6,004 nt of DNA from contig JAUSLA010000006.1 in NCBI GenBank assembly GCA_030646565.1, positions 1 to 6,004 of the forward strand, in the 5' to 3' direction. This stretch comes from a bacterium (GTDB lineage Bacteria; Patescibacteriota; Minisyncoccia; Minisyncoccales; RBG-13-42-11). The number at the start of each line of letters is the position of its first letter. Within the stretch, counting starts at the first letter, position 1. The notes below the pieces were generated by a model. The model was not told the origin of the DNA. It was given only the letters and a program-made list of their open reading frames with translations, and made no database searches. This document shows, in pieces, positions 1 through 4,733 of this stretch. Made by a program: the position numbers and the translations under genes.

Positions 1-1038
1 AAAAATATGAAGTGGTCAAACTCGGTATCTTTTACTATTGGCGATGCCCGAGCAACAACTACAATAACGGATGGGCTCGGCGGGACAAAAATTATTACTT
101 CAGAGGGAGATGATTCCAATAGAATAAAGAAAAACCAGGTAGTTTATCAGATTTCTGCCGATGGAGTTTCTTTCTTTTTCGGCGCCCAAGTTGGCGACGG
201 AGGAATAAGGTTAGATGATAATGCTACTATTAATGGCAATGTTTTTTCCAATGGCTCCATTGGAGCGTCCAACGGCATAATTACCGGCACCGTAAAAGTG
301 GCTAAGAAAGAAAACATGATTGACGGACTAAATGTCTCGGGCGATGCTTATGTTGATATTTGCATAAATTCTAATATCTTTGGTATTCTTTACGCCTCTA
401 CAAGTATAAACTGCACTGCTTCGCAATTTATTCCCTCGCCTGTAGAAATCGCCACGACTTCCTTGCCGATTTCTCAAGCGCAGATTACCGAATGGGAAAA
501 TGAGGCGGCCACAGGAGGAACATATGTGGGTGATTACATTTTGAATGGCGGGACAACTTATCTTGGTCCTAAAAAAATCCAGGGAAATCTTACCGTTCAA
601 AATAACGCAAAGCTTTTCCTTACCGGTAAGGTTTGGGTTACGGGCAGCGTAAATATTACAAATAATGCGATAGTCCAATTAGATAAGAATACTTATCATT
701 CATTGAGTGGCATAATTATTAGCGACGGGCTTATTACTCTTGCGAATAACAGCGTTTCATCGGGTTCCGGGGACGCAGGCAGTTATTTAATGTATCTTTC
801 GATATCTGCTCTCAACCCGGCGATTATAATTCAAAATAATGCCATAGTGGATATTCTTTATACCTCCAACGGCTGGATTGAGGTTAGTAATAACGCTCAA
901 CTAAGAGAAATTACAGGATATGGTATTTACTTAAAAAACAATTCCAGAATTACTTATGAAATCGGCTTAATAGACACCTCTTTTTTGAGCGGCTCCGGCG
1001 GCGGCTGGAAGGTAACAAGCTGGAAAGAAATTGAATAG
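1..1038 (+). CDS. Partial beta-helix / PilX-like pilus-associated protein (3' part)
   Basis: This is the C-terminal part of a probable secreted or pilus-associated protein. The frame is open to the left edge, so the first ATG at position 7 is probably internal and the N-terminus, where a prepilin leader might sit, is missing. About 343 residues are visible, rich in Gly, Asn, Ser, Thr and Ile with no membrane segment. Residues 65-110 resemble a polymer-forming or beta-solenoid segment (DDNATINGNVFSNGSI). From about residue 195 an Asn-Asn-Ala/Ser motif recurs at 199, 219, 247, 277, 295 and 311, each next to short hydrophobic strands, as in the asparagine ladder of a right-handed beta-helix. The C-terminus ends in a Gly-rich stretch and WKVTSWKEIE, an ending I associate with PilX-like proteins of Patescibacteria. 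Its place directly upstream of pilM suggests a minor pilin, adhesin or pilus-assembly role. That role is inferred; the beta-helix reading is fairly secure. Confidence 0.75.
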   Translation, partial: KNMKWSNSVSFTIGDARATTTITDGLGGTKIITSEGDDSNRIKKNQVVYQISADGVSFFFGAQVGDGGIRLDDNATINGNVFSNGSIGASNGIITGTVKVAKKENMIDGLNVSGDAYVDICINSNIFGILYASTSINCTASQFIPSPVEIATTSLPISQAQITEWENEAATGGTYVGDYILNGGTTYLGPKKIQGNLTVQNNAKLFLTGKVWVTGSVNITNNAIVQLDKNTYHSLSGIIISDGLITLANNSVSSGSGDAGSYLMYLSISALNPAIIIQNNAIVDILYTSNGWIEVSNNAQLREITGYGIYLKNNSRITYEIGLIDTSFLSGSGGGWKVTSWKEIE

Positions 1039-1061
1039 CCCTACGAATTACGAATCAAGGC

Positions 1062-1108
1062 GAAGAGGACTTCGTCCTCTTCTTCACCTTCGTCCTGCTT
1101 CGCAGGAC
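1062..1108. repeat. Intergenic hairpin cluster 1 (two 3-nt-loop hairpins)
   Basis: Hairpin 1 pairs GAAGAGGAC (1062-1070) with GTCCTCTTC (1074-1082) around a TTC loop, giving 9 perfect base pairs. Hairpin 2 pairs GTCCTGC (1092-1098) with GCAGGAC (1102-1108) around another TTC loop, giving 7 base pairs. The linker is 9 nt. Hairpin 2 lies inside a 28-bp sequence (1086-1113) repeated exactly at 2297-2324. Neither hairpin is followed by a T-run, so they are not typical intrinsic terminators. Confidence 0.75.
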
Positions 1109-1120
1109 TCGGTATACGAA

Positions 1121-1149
1121 TTTACGAATTTCGAAAAATAAGGTATGAT
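1121..1149 (+). promoter_or_regulatory. Putative promoter of pilM
   Basis: TTTACG (1121-1126) is followed by a 17-bp spacer and TATGAT (1144-1149), a sigma70-like pair matching 4/6 and 5/6 of the consensus. Transcription would start near 1156, about 33 nt before the pilM ATG. The -35 lies in an inverted-repeat stem and the -10 in its loop. Promoter matches are common by chance in AT-rich DNA, so confidence is moderate. Confidence 0.4.
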
Positions 1150-1188
1150 TTATTCGTAGATTCGTAAATATTCGTAATTCGTAGTGAT

Positions 1189-2283
1189 ATGGATTTTTTA
1201 ACTTTAAACCCGGAAACATTTGGATTGGATATTTCTGATTTGTCAATAAAGGCAGTTCAGCTTGCAAAAAAGAAGTCAGGATTTGAAATAGTTTCTTTTG
1301 GGTCAGCGCAACTTAAAGAAGGTGCGATAAGGGCGGGAGAGATCAAAAATGAAAATACTTTATCTGACGCAATCAGAAAAGCGCTGGCAGAAACAAAAGG
1401 AAAAAAAATAAAGGCAAAAAATGTTGTTGCTTCCCTGCCGGAAGAAAAAGCTTTTTTGCAGGTAATCCAGATGCCCCGATTGCCGGAAGAAGACCTGAAA
1501 TCTGCTGTGATCTACGAAGCTGAAAATTATATTCCTCTGCCCATGGAAGAAGTGTATTTAGACACTCAAATTATTCTTCCCCTAAAGAACCATTTAGATC
1601 ATTACGATATATTAATCGCCGCTTTAGCCAGAAAAACCGTTGATTCATATTATTCTTGTATAGAAAAGGCGGGACTGAAGCCCCGGGTTTTAGAAATTGA
1701 GTCGTTAGCCATTGCCAGGGCTTTAGCTAAAGACGGGGTTGCAAAGTCGCCCCTTCTTTTGATTGATCTTGGGGCAACTAAGACAAGTTTCATTGTTTTT
1801 TCCGGAACCGCCGTGAGATTTACTTCTTCTATACCGGTTTCTTCCCAAAAACTTACGGAAGCTATTGCCCGTACTCTTAAGATTGATTTAGCAGAGGCTG
1901 AGAAAATAAAAATAGAATACGGATTAGAAGCTATAACCAGAAAAAAGAGCGGCGAGATTTTTGACGCTTTAATTCCGCCCCTGACTGACTTAGTTGAGCA
2001 AATAAAAAAACATTTAAGTTTTTATCGGGACCATTCGTCGCATGAGCATTTGTCGCCAAACGGAGCTGTTATAGAAAAAATACTGCTTTGCGGGGGAGGA
2101 GCGAACTTAAAAGGACTGCCCGATTTTCTTTCTTCCGAACTAGGGTTGCCGGTTGAATTGGGAAACCCTTTGATAAATATTCTGCCAGAGGATAAAAAAG
2201 CAATATCAAGCCTGTCTTTTGAAGCGTCTTTAAGCTATGCCACCGCTTTAGGATTAGCCCTTAGGAATTTTCAAGAGGAATAA
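1189..2283 (+). CDS. pilM: Type IV pilus assembly protein PilM
   Basis: PilM is a cytoplasmic actin-like ATP-binding protein that binds the N-terminal tail of PilN and links the membrane alignment complex to the pilus motor. At 364 residues the protein is of usual family length. The actin/FtsA fold signatures appear in order: phosphate-1 loop at residues 12-22 (GLDISDLSIKAV), phosphate-2 loop at 192-200 (IDLGATKTS), and adenosine-binding motif at 299-310 (LLCGGGANLKGL). The segment around 93-120 (IQMPRLPEEDL...AENYIPLP) is highly typical of PilM. No membrane segment is seen. The ATG at 1189 puts FGLDIS near the N-terminus as expected; no Shine-Dalgarno sequence precedes it. It heads the pilMNO block, with pilN 98 bp downstream across a hairpin-rich gap. 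Confidence 0.95.
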   Translation: MDFLTLNPETFGLDISDLSIKAVQLAKKKSGFEIVSFGSAQLKEGAIRAGEIKNENTLSDAIRKALAETKGKKIKAKNVVASLPEEKAFLQVIQMPRLPEEDLKSAVIYEAENYIPLPMEEVYLDTQIILPLKNHLDHYDILIAALARKTVDSYYSCIEKAGLKPRVLEIESLAIARALAKDGVAKSPLLLIDLGATKTSFIVFSGTAVRFTSSIPVSSQKLTEAIARTLKIDLAEAEKIKIEYGLEAITRKKSGEIFDALIPPLTDLVEQIKKHLSFYRDHSSHEHLSPNGAVIEKILLCGGGANLKGLPDFLSSELGLPVELGNPLINILPEDKKAISSLSFEASLSYATALGLALRNFQEE

Positions 2284-2296
2284 TAAATAATTCGTA

Positions 2297-2378
2297 ACCT
2301 TCGTCCTGCTTCGCAGGACTCGGTTAGTCGAAGAAGACTTTGTCTTCTTCTCCATCTTCGTTTTTACTACGTAAAAAC
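2297..2378. repeat. Intergenic hairpin cluster 2 (three 3-nt-loop hairpins) before pilN
   Basis: Three perfect hairpins fill the pilM-pilN gap. GTCCTGC/GCAGGAC (2303-2319, loop TTC) is identical to the second hairpin of the gap upstream of pilM and sits in a 28-bp exact direct repeat (2297-2324 matching 1086-1113). GAAGAAGAC/GTCTTCTTC (2330-2350, loop TTT) has 9 bp. GTTTTTAC/GTAAAAAC (2360-2378, loop TAC) has 8 bp and ends 3 nt before the pilN start codon, where it could influence translation initiation. Linkers are 10 and 9 nt. Confidence 0.75.
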
Positions 2379-2381
2379 TCG

Positions 2382-2927
2382 ATGATCAACTTATTGCCGC
2401 CGCAAAAAAAAGCAGAACTAAGAAAAGAAGAAAATTTGAAGGTAGTTTTAATTTTAGGATTTTTCTTTTTGATTTCTCTTGTTTGCTTTGCCTTAATTTT
2501 GTTTTCAATAAAAATCTTTATTTCCGGAGAAGTAGAAGCTCAAAAAATACTCTATAATCAGGAAGAAAAAGAATTTGAAGGTTCCAATCTGCAAACGTTT
2601 CAAGAAAACATCAATCAATCCAACGAAAAAATAGTCCAATTGGAATCTTTTTATAAAGGGCGGTTTAGATTTCTTGATACCTTTGAGATAATTTCAAGAG
2701 ACCTTCCCCTGGGAATCTTTTTAACCTCTCTTTCCATTTTTCCCCAATCTAAAGCAGGGGAGGGAGTTGCTTATAATCTTCAAGGTTTTTCTCCAAACCG
2801 AGATATCCTTTTGCAATTTAAGGCGAATCTGGAGCAAGAAGAACGTTTTTATGAAATTAACTTCCCGCCTTCCAGCTGGATTGAGCCGGACAATATTAAT
2901 TTTTCAGCGAGTTTTAAGACAAGATGA
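2382..2927 (+). CDS. pilN: Type IV pilus assembly protein PilN
   Basis: PilN is a bitopic inner-membrane protein of the pilus alignment complex; its cytoplasmic tail binds PilM and its outer domain pairs with PilO. The 181-residue protein starts MINLLPPQ, matching the conserved INLLP motif that docks into PilM. A single hydrophobic helix follows at about residues 22-47, then a polar, probably coiled-coil stretch at about 55-90, then a small alpha/beta domain to the end. I chose the ATG at 2382 because INLLP normally stands at the very N-terminus. The upstream in-frame TTG at 2340 would add 14 residues translated from hairpin repeat DNA. There is no Shine-Dalgarno sequence. The stop overlaps the pilO start as ATGA, which implies translational coupling. 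Confidence 0.92.
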   Translation: MINLLPPQKKAELRKEENLKVVLILGFFFLISLVCFALILFSIKIFISGEVEAQKILYNQEEKEFEGSNLQTFQENINQSNEKIVQLESFYKGRFRFLDTFEIISRDLPLGIFLTSLSIFPQSKAGEGVAYNLQGFSPNRDILLQFKANLEQEERFYEINFPPSSWIEPDNINFSASFKTR

Positions 2928-3448
2928 CCCTTCAGAGGAAAATTTATTTAGCAATATTTTCATTTTTTGTTCTGGCATCCTTGGTGGCGGGGTTTATCTT
3001 TGCTCCTCTTTTCTTGGAAATCCAAAAAGGTTCTAAAGAATTAATTTCTCAAAAAGCCAAAATATCCGCGCTTGAATTAAAAATTAAGAATTTGAAGCAA
3101 AGCAAAAATGTCTATTACGGCTTTAACGAGAGATTAAAAGAAGCGGACAAACTGTTTATTAATTCCCAAATGCCGGTAGAGTTTATTGTTTTTTTGGAAA
3201 AAATTTCAAAAGACAGCCAGATAAAAACTAAAATATCTTTAGCTGCTTTTGGCCAAACAGAAGAAAACACTTGGCCGTCACTTGCATTTCAGATAGATGC
3301 CGAGGGCGCTTCCTCCAACCTTTTTAGGTTTTTTGAGAAACTTGAAAACGTTCCTTATTTAACCGAAATTCAGAACATAACTTTCAATCAATCAGCGGAG
3401 AAAAATACGGTTCGGGCATTATTTTCATTAAAAGTTTACACAAAATAA
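2924..3448 (+). CDS. pilO: Type IV pilus assembly protein PilO
   Basis: PilO is the partner of PilN in the inner-membrane alignment complex that ties the PilM-PilN platform to the rest of the pilus machine. The 174-residue protein has a short cytoplasmic start (MTLQRK), one membrane helix at about residues 8-30, a coiled-coil stretch at about 33-62 (SKELISQKAKISALELKIKN) and a small ferredoxin-like domain that includes MPVEFIVFLEKISKDSQIK, typical of PilO. Order, length and topology fit the family, although the primary sequence is divergent. The start ATG overlaps the pilN stop by 4 bp and no Shine-Dalgarno sequence is seen, so coupled translation with pilN is likely. Confidence 0.88.
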   Translation: MTLQRKIYLAIFSFFVLASLVAGFIFAPLFLEIQKGSKELISQKAKISALELKIKNLKQSKNVYYGFNERLKEADKLFINSQMPVEFIVFLEKISKDSQIKTKISLAAFGQTEENTWPSLAFQIDAEGASSNLFRFFEKLENVPYLTEIQNITFNQSAEKNTVRALFSLKVYTK

Positions 3449-3457
3449 ATTCTAAGA

Positions 3458-3760
3458 ATGATTAGAATCAAGAGAATACAATTGAAAAAAATTAAACATT
3501 TTTTTCAAACATTGCCAAGGATTTTGGCTGAAAAACCATTCTTAACATTTTTGGTCATTTTGCTTTTTTTCTTGATTTTAAGCGGCTCCATTTTTTACAA
3601 GTATAGTATTTTGGCCGACAAAGCGAAGCCGGAAATTCCCGGAAAATCTTTAATATTTGACGAAAAAACATATAACGATATTTTACAAATATGGCAGGAG
3701 AGAAAAGAAAAATTTGAAGCAGCCGACAAAAAAGAATACCCGAATTTGTTTTGGCGATGA
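3458..3760 (+). CDS. Hypothetical single-pass membrane protein in the PilP position
   Basis: I do not recognise a named family. The 100-residue product has a basic N-terminus (MIRIKRIQLKKIKH), one strong membrane helix at about residues 27-47, a proline-containing linker (KPEIPGK) and a charged helical tail (FDEKTYNDILQIWQERKEKFEAADKKEYPNLF). The gene starts 9 bp after pilO on the same strand, so it is very probably in the pilMNO transcript. It occupies the place of PilP but has no lipobox cysteine and is too short for the usual PilP beta domain. It may be a patescibacterial accessory of the alignment complex. The last codons and the TGA stop lie within the left arm of a repeat hairpin, so the C-terminus may have been altered or shortened by that repeat. 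Confidence 0.7.
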   Translation: MIRIKRIQLKKIKHFFQTLPRILAEKPFLTFLVILLFFLILSGSIFYKYSILADKAKPEIPGKSLIFDEKTYNDILQIWQERKEKFEAADKKEYPNLFWR

Positions 3761-3854
3761 GGACTGCGTCCTCATCTACCAAGTCCCACAAAGTGGGACG
3801 CAGGTGGAAAAGAAGATTTATCTTCTTTGACTCACCTCATCCCACTTCGTGGGA
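3756..3854. repeat. Intergenic hairpin cluster 3 (four hairpins)
   Basis: Four perfect hairpins follow the last pilus gene. They are GATGAGGAC/GTCCTCATC (3756-3776, loop TGC, 9 bp), GTCCCAC/GTGGGAC (3783-3799, loop AAA, 7 bp), AAAGAAGA/TCTTCTTT (3809-3828, loop TTTA, 8 bp) and TCCCAC/GTGGGA (3840-3854, loop TTC, 6 bp). An outer AGGTG/CACCT pair (3802-3806 with 3833-3837) can enclose the third hairpin. The first hairpin contains the stop codon of the preceding gene. None ends in a T-run, so termination of the pilus transcript here is possible but not evident. Confidence 0.75.
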
Positions 3855-3861
3855 ATCGTAG

Positions 3862-3890
3862 TTGACGGAATAGGGAATTTTAGATATAAT
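3862..3890 (+). promoter_or_regulatory. Strong promoter of tRNA-Arg(UCU)
   Basis: TTGACG (3862-3867), a 17-bp spacer and a perfect TATAAT (3885-3890) form a near-consensus sigma70-type promoter 72 bp ahead of the tRNA. Predicted initiation at about 3896-3898 falls just at the base of the first leader hairpin. Confidence 0.8.
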
Positions 3891-3962
3891 GCTCTATACG
3901 TAAATTATTTCAGATAATTTACGTCGAGCTCGATAAAATTTCTTTTGGAAATTTTGTATAGA
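3891..3962 (+). other. Structured two-arm leader element of tRNA-Arg(UCU), copy 1
   Basis: This 72-nt element abuts the mature tRNA. In order it holds GCTCTAT (3891-3897); arm A, ACGTAAATTAT paired with ATAATTTACGT (3898-3924, 11 bp, loop TTCAG); linker CGAGCTCGA (3925-3933); arm B, AAAATTTC paired with GAAATTTT (3935-3955, 8 bp, with a possible T-G closing pair at 3934/3956); and TATAGA (3957-3962). The 5' GCTCTATA can also pair perfectly with TATAGAGC (3957-3964), closing a three-way junction and reaching into the first two bases of the tRNA. The same plan precedes tRNA-Arg(CCU) at 5857-5931. It may act as an RNA (processing or regulatory leader) or at DNA level; the function is unknown. 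Confidence 0.7.
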
Positions 3963-4034
3963 GCCCTCGTAGTTTAATGGATAAAACGAGGCCCTTCTAA
4001 GGCTTAGATCGAGGTTCGATTCCTCGCGAGGGCA
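3963..4034 (+). tRNA. tRNA-Arg(UCU)
   Basis: This is a complete cloverleaf of 72 nt. The acceptor GCCCTCG pairs perfectly with CGAGGGC (4027-4033). The D stem is GTTT/AAAC, the anticodon stem AGGCC/GGCTT with loop CTTCTAA, giving anticodon TCT (3996-3998), which reads AGA. The T arm is CGAGG, loop TTCGATT, CCTCG, and the discriminator is A4034. CCA is not encoded (TAA follows). It is preceded by its own strong promoter and a structured leader. Confidence 0.95.
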
Positions 4035-4064
4035 TAACGATGGATTTATCCACAGTTTGGTAGT

Positions 4065-4093
4065 TTGACCTTACAAGCAAATCAAGATAAAAT
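4065..4093 (+). promoter_or_regulatory. Promoter of the HNH gene, predicting a leaderless mRNA
   Basis: TTGACC (4065-4070), a 17-bp spacer and TAAAAT (4088-4093) match the sigma70 consensus at 5/6 in each box. The ATG begins at 4100, only 6 nt after the -10, so the predicted transcription start coincides with the start codon. Confidence 0.65.
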
Positions 4094-4099
4094 AGAATA

Positions 4100-4582
4100 A
4101 TGCCAGAAGTTTCCTGCAAAATATGCGGTAAGAAATTTTATGCAAAACCAAGCTGGTTAAAGATTGGGCACGGTAAACATTGTTCTAGGGAATGTCAGTA
4201 TAAATCCCAGTTAAGAGGAAGGTTTGTGCATTGTAATGTTTGTGGGAAAGAAACTTGGAGACCGCCCAAACAGCTAACTAATTCTAAAAGTGGAAAATTT
4301 TTCTGTAGTAAATCTCACCAAACTTTATGGAGAAATCAGGTTTATTCCGGCTCTAACCATCCACTTTGGAAAGGGGGAAATCATCAAGAATACAGAACCT
4401 TTCTTCTTAGAAGTGGTGCCCCCCAGAAGTGTAGATTGTGTGGTTGTGAGGACAAACGAGTACTCATCGCTCATCATTTAGACGGAAAAAGAAATAATAA
4501 TATTATCAAAAATTTAATTTGGTTATGTTTCAATTGTCATCACTTGGTTCATTATTATAAAGATAAAGTAAAAATAAAATAA
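4100..4582 (+). CDS. HNH endonuclease with zinc-finger repeats
   Basis: This is a 160-residue free-standing HNH nuclease of the kind found as homing or phage-type endonucleases. Two zinc-binding units open the protein: C6/C9/C28/C32, then C45/C48/C69/H73. A SGSNHPLWKGG motif (residues 83-93) is common in HNH homing-type proteins. The HNH core follows: C111-x2-C114, H125-H126-x-D128, the N-rich turn at 132-134, N138, C143-x2-C146-H147 and H151. All expected metal and catalytic positions appear present, so the gene looks intact. It has its own promoter, no Shine-Dalgarno sequence, and ends 7 bp before tRNA-His, so tRNA-His may be transcribed with it. Its position between two tRNA genes hints at a mobile origin. 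The substrate is unknown; a restriction or phage-related role is an alternative. Confidence 0.88.
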   Translation: MPEVSCKICGKKFYAKPSWLKIGHGKHCSRECQYKSQLRGRFVHCNVCGKETWRPPKQLTNSKSGKFFCSKSHQTLWRNQVYSGSNHPLWKGGNHQEYRTFLLRSGAPQKCRLCGCEDKRVLIAHHLDGKRNNNIIKNLIWLCFNCHHLVHYYKDKVKIK

Positions 4583-4589
4583 AATATAT

Positions 4590-4664
4590 GGTGGTCGTAG
4601 CTTAATTGGTTAAAGCGCCGCGCTGTGGCCGCGGAGATTGCGGGATCGTGACCCGTCGACCACC
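4590..4664 (+). tRNA. tRNA-His(GUG)
   Basis: This is a complete cloverleaf that includes the extra G-1 (4590) facing C73 (4664), the identity mark of tRNA-His. The acceptor GTGGTCG pairs with CGACCAC, the D stem is GCTT/AAGC, and the anticodon stem is CCGCG/CGCGG with loop CTGTGGC, giving anticodon GTG (4625-4627). The T stem is GCGGG/CCCGT with loop ATCGTGA, unusual because positions 54 and 58 read A and T rather than T and A. Three Cs and an A-run follow, so a proper CCA end is not encoded. No own promoter was recognised. Confidence 0.93.
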
Positions 4665-4667
4665 CCC

Positions 4668-4699
4668 AAAAAACAGCCCCGCATAATTGCGGGGCTGTT
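4668..4699 (-). terminator. Intrinsic terminator of the HtrA gene
   Basis: AACAGCCCCGCA (4672-4683) pairs perfectly with TGCGGGGCTGTT (4688-4699) around a TAAT loop. Read on the minus strand this 12-bp GC-rich stem ends in a run of six T (4673-4668), 35 bp after the htrA stop. On the plus strand only a weak T-rich tail follows (GTGCTT), so it may also end tRNA-His transcription, less efficiently. Confidence 0.85.
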
Positions 4700-4733
4700 G
4701 TGCTTAAAAAGCAGGATTAAACAAAACAGATTG

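Larger units (their letters stand above)
1041..1184. repeat. 144-bp intergenic element with 15-bp perfect terminal inverted repeats
   Basis: The gap between the pilus-associated gene and pilM is bounded by CTACGAATTACGAAT (1041-1055) and its exact reverse complement ATTCGTAATTCGTAG (1170-1184). An internal inverted pair is also present: 1115-1129 (TACGAATTTACGAAT) pairs with 1160-1176 with a 2-nt bulge, leaving a loop that contains the putative pilM -10 box. Two small hairpins lie in the left half. No ORF and no obvious target-site duplication is visible. The layout resembles a MITE- or REP-like non-coding repeat, but it could also be a local regulatory structure. Confidence 0.6.

Noticed and set aside
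328..678. Minus-strand ORF inside the pilus-associated gene
   Set aside because: No recognisable domain, and it lies fully opposite a well-supported coding frame; treated as a shadow.
1062..1108. Intergenic hairpins considered as intrinsic terminators
   Set aside because: No T-run follows on either strand, and similar hairpins sit inside the pilM-pilN gap of one operon.
1055..1267. Minus-strand ORF across the inverted-repeat element and the start of pilM
   Set aside because: Its translation is composed of repeat DNA and antisense pilM, with no family resemblance.
2340..2381. Upstream TTG start extending PilN by 14 residues
   Set aside because: The extension is translated from hairpin repeat and would move the INLLP motif away from the N-terminus where it binds PilM.
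2767..3036. Plus-strand ORF spanning the pilN-pilO junction in another frame
   Set aside because: Overlaps two confident genes that use the ATGA overlap; no domain.
3555..3791. Minus-strand ORF opposite the last pilus-block gene
   Set aside because: Antisense to a conserved-looking membrane protein and partly made of hairpin repeat.
1062..3854. Hairpin repeats considered as a CRISPR array
   Set aside because: The units are scattered over three gaps, are variable in sequence, lack unique spacers of even length and have no cas genes.
4046..4054. Perfect DnaA box TTATCCACA
   Set aside because: A single box with no second copy nearby, no AT-rich unwinding region pattern and no dnaA or dnaN neighbour; one chance 9-mer match in 6 kb is not surprising.
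4290..4481. Plus-strand ORF in another frame within the HNH gene
   Set aside because: Overlaps intact zinc-finger and HNH motifs; no support of its own.
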